Positions 22,698 through 23,967 of a stretch of DNA of 23,967 nucleotides are shown one piece after another; positions within the stretch are counted from its first letter, which is position 1; every line of letters begins with the position of its first letter. Source of the stretch: Bacteroidales bacterium. Its GTDB lineage: Bacteria; Bacteroidota; Bacteroidia; Bacteroidales; Bacteroidaceae. Where the stretch lies: the NCBI GenBank assembly GCA_004552155.1, contig SFPF01000029.1:1-23967 (forward strand), written 5' to 3'. The notes beneath the pieces were generated by a model that worked only from the letters and a program-made list of their open reading frames with translations, had not been told where the DNA came from and ran no database searches. Both the position numbers and the translations under genes were made by a program.

Positions 22698-23727
22698 GTT
22701 GATACTCCTTTGGTATGACCATATGATCCATATTTGCCGCCAGCGTCGCGGCCACGTCCGCCTCGACAGCGCCGATGGCCTGCCGGATGGCGTTGCGGAT
22801 GGCCAGCGCATCGGACGAGCCGTGCGCCTTGATAACAGGCTTGCTGAGGCCGATAAGCGCCGTGCCGCCCGTCTCGCGGTAGTCCATCTTTTTCTTGAAT
22901 GCCTTCACACCGTCCATGCACAAGAGCGCCGCCAGCTTGGTAAGTACGTTTTTCTTGAACATGTCCTTCATCATGGAGGCCATGAAAAGCGCCGTGCCCT
23001 CGATTCCCTTGAGCAGAATATTGCCCGAGAAGCCGTCGGCCACGACCACGTCCGCGCCGCCCAGCGGCACGTCGCGCGCTTCGATATTGCCGGTAAAGTT
23101 GATTGCACCGGTTTCTCCCGCCTGTTTTAAAAGCGGATAGACGGCCTTCTGCAATTCGCCGCCCTTGGAATCCTCCGCACCGATGTTCAAAAGCGCGACG
23201 CGCGGGTTCTCGATACCCAGCACCTTTTCGGCGTAATACGAACCCATGAATGCGAACTGCAGCAAAAATTCCGGCGTACAATCAGCCGTTGCGCCGCAGT
23301 CGATGAGCACGGCTTCCCTGCCGGTCTTCGTCGGGATCTGCGGCGCCATGGCGGCGCGGCGGATGCCCTTGACACGCCGGACGGTCAGCGTCGCGGCGGA
23401 GAGCAGCGCGCCGGTCGAGCCCGCAGAGACGAATGCGTCTCCGCCGCCCTCTTTCAGCATGTTCAATCCCACGACCATGCTGGAATCCTTTTTCTTTTTT
23501 ACGACCGTCGCCGGGTCGTCGTGCATATCGACCACATCGTCCGCATTGGCGATCTCCACGCCCTTGGGAAGCGTCTCGATGCCCTGATCCTTCAGCGCGC
23601 GCAGAATCGCCTCGCCGCGTCCGACCAGCACGACCTCGCAGCCGAAGTCCTTTGCCGCCTGGATCGCGCCCAGCGCGATCTGGTCAGGGGCGTTGTCGCC
23701 GCCCATGGCGTCTACCAGAATTCTCAT
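22687..23727 (-). CDS. plsX: Phosphate acyltransferase PlsX
   Basis: Makes acyl phosphate from acyl-ACP for the PlsY step of phospholipid synthesis; a cytoplasmic or membrane-associated enzyme. The 346-residue protein has the N-terminal DAMGGDNAP (6-14), FVSAGSTGALL, GNIEARDVPLGGADVVVADGFSGN and TGGTALIGL blocks, all typical, and is full length. ATG 23727 follows a textbook Shine-Dalgarno sequence (AGGAGG) and overlaps the upstream gene stop as ATGA. In many bacteria acpP separates plsX and rnc; here rnc follows directly with overlapping codons. Gene order and ribosome sites fit Clostridia rather than Bacteroidales. Confidence 0.96.
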   Translation of the reverse strand: MRILVDAMGGDNAPDQIALGAIQAAKDFGCEVVLVGRGEAILRALKDQGIETLPKGVEIANADDVVDMHDDPATVVKKKKDSSMVVGLNMLKEGGGDAFVSAGSTGALLSAATLTVRRVKGIRRAAMAPQIPTKTGREAVLIDCGATADCTPEFLLQFAFMGSYYAEKVLGIENPRVALLNIGAEDSKGGELQKAVYPLLKQAGETGAINFTGNIEARDVPLGGADVVVADGFSGNILLKGIEGTALFMASMMKDMFKKNVLTKLAALLCMDGVKAFKKKMDYRETGGTALIGLSKPVIKAHGSSDALAIRNAIRQAIGAVEADVAATLAANMDHMVIPKEYQHAE

Positions 23728-23967
23728 GTTGCTTCCTCCTGCCCTGTCATTTGATCGATGAGCGCAAGCGACCGCTGCGCGATGGCGAGGTTTTTATTGG
23801 CCTTGCCCTTGACGCGGTGGTTGAGCGGCGTCAGAATACCGAAATTCACGTTCATCGGCTGGAACGAGACGACGCTTTCATCGGAGATATACGCGGCCAG
23901 CGCGCCGATGGCCGTCTCGCGCGGGAAATCGGGAAGCGGCTCTCCCTTGAGCTTCGCCGCCATGCTG
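23724..23967 (-). CDS. trmFO: TrmFO, tRNA (uracil-54-C5)-methyltransferase, C-terminal end only
   Basis: Folate- and FAD-dependent enzyme that forms 5-methyluridine 54 in tRNA, mainly in Firmicutes and some other bacteria. Only about 80 C-terminal residues are in the window; the start lies beyond the right edge. The recognisable part is TAIGALAAYIS followed by FQPMNVNFGILTPL and a basic helix ending in AIAQRSLALID, the standard TrmFO C-terminus. The stop overlaps the plsX start by four bases. The GidA/MnmG relative has a different C-terminus. The presence of trmFO beside plsX and rnc supports a Firmicutes origin for this end. Confidence 0.88.
   Translation of the reverse strand, partial: SMAAKLKGEPLPDFPRETAIGALAAYISDESVVSFQPMNVNFGILTPLNHRVKGKANKNLAIAQRSLALIDQMTGQEEAT

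Noticed and set aside
22290..23967. Recent horizontal transfer of trmFO-plsX-rnc into a Bacteroidales chromosome.
   Set aside because: These are housekeeping genes without mobile-element signs, and both edge genes are cut at the same point. A chimeric contig explains it more simply, though reads are needed to be certain.

Overview
The window is about 24 kb of GC-rich DNA made of two unequal parts. Positions 1 to about 22,290 look like the chromosome of a high-GC Bacteroidales bacterium (Prevotella/Bacteroides relatives). The evidence is the gene content (Wzc-type kinase with a tyrosine-rich tail, three tandem FKBP isomerases with Bacteroidetes-style lipoprotein or secretion signals, YidE/AspT-type carrier, Ptb-Buk, CysD/CysN/CysC), promoters of the TTTG-N20-TAnnTTTG type, and start codons with no Shine-Dalgarno sequence. 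Positions from about 22,300 to the end carry trmFO-plsX-rnc with strong Shine-Dalgarno sites and 4-11 base overlaps, an arrangement typical of Firmicutes/Clostridia. Two genes, one from each part, are cut at the same point, so the contig is most simply a chimera there.

Layout. Minus strand, 1-6230: recQ (runs off the left edge), recJ and a frameshifted exopolysaccharide co-polymerase/tyrosine kinase (wzc-like). 6231-6737 is non-coding and holds a 234-base inverted-repeat structure with four phased palindromes, plus two related hairpins at the end of buk. Minus strand, 6738-13146: a ptb-buk pair with its own promoter, then the unit sir2 > AspT-like carrier > Xaa-Pro aminopeptidase. Plus strand, 13388-15660: three consecutive FKBP-type prolyl isomerases. 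Minus strand, 15768-18955: cysC > cysD > cysN (sulfate activation to PAPS). 18956-19652 has no recognisable gene but contains a near-consensus promoter. Plus strand, 19653 to about 22,300: L-asparaginase, a FecB-like binding lipoprotein and a truncated FecCD permease. Then the foreign minus-strand block rnc (truncated), plsX and trmFO (partial).

How the genes work together. RecJ and RecQ act together in recombinational repair, and their coding regions are one base apart. Ptb and Buk interconvert butyryl-CoA and butyrate through butyryl phosphate with gain of ATP. CysD/CysN make APS and CysC makes PAPS, either for sulfate assimilation or for sulfotransferases; no reductase or sulfotransferase is in the window. 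The FecB/FecCD genes would import an iron chelate or a corrinoid. The FKBPs are probably envelope folding factors.

The most unusual signals are: (1) the 234-base dyad at 6410-6643; (2) three 8-base-period spacer arrays between same-strand genes; (3) four genes (wzc, sir2, FKBP-1, FKBP-3) that each appear to lack a short internal block, in sir2 including the catalytic histidine; (4) the chimeric junction; (5) a consensus promoter at 19142-19173 with no gene. I saw no CRISPR array, tRNA, rRNA, phage or transposase gene.
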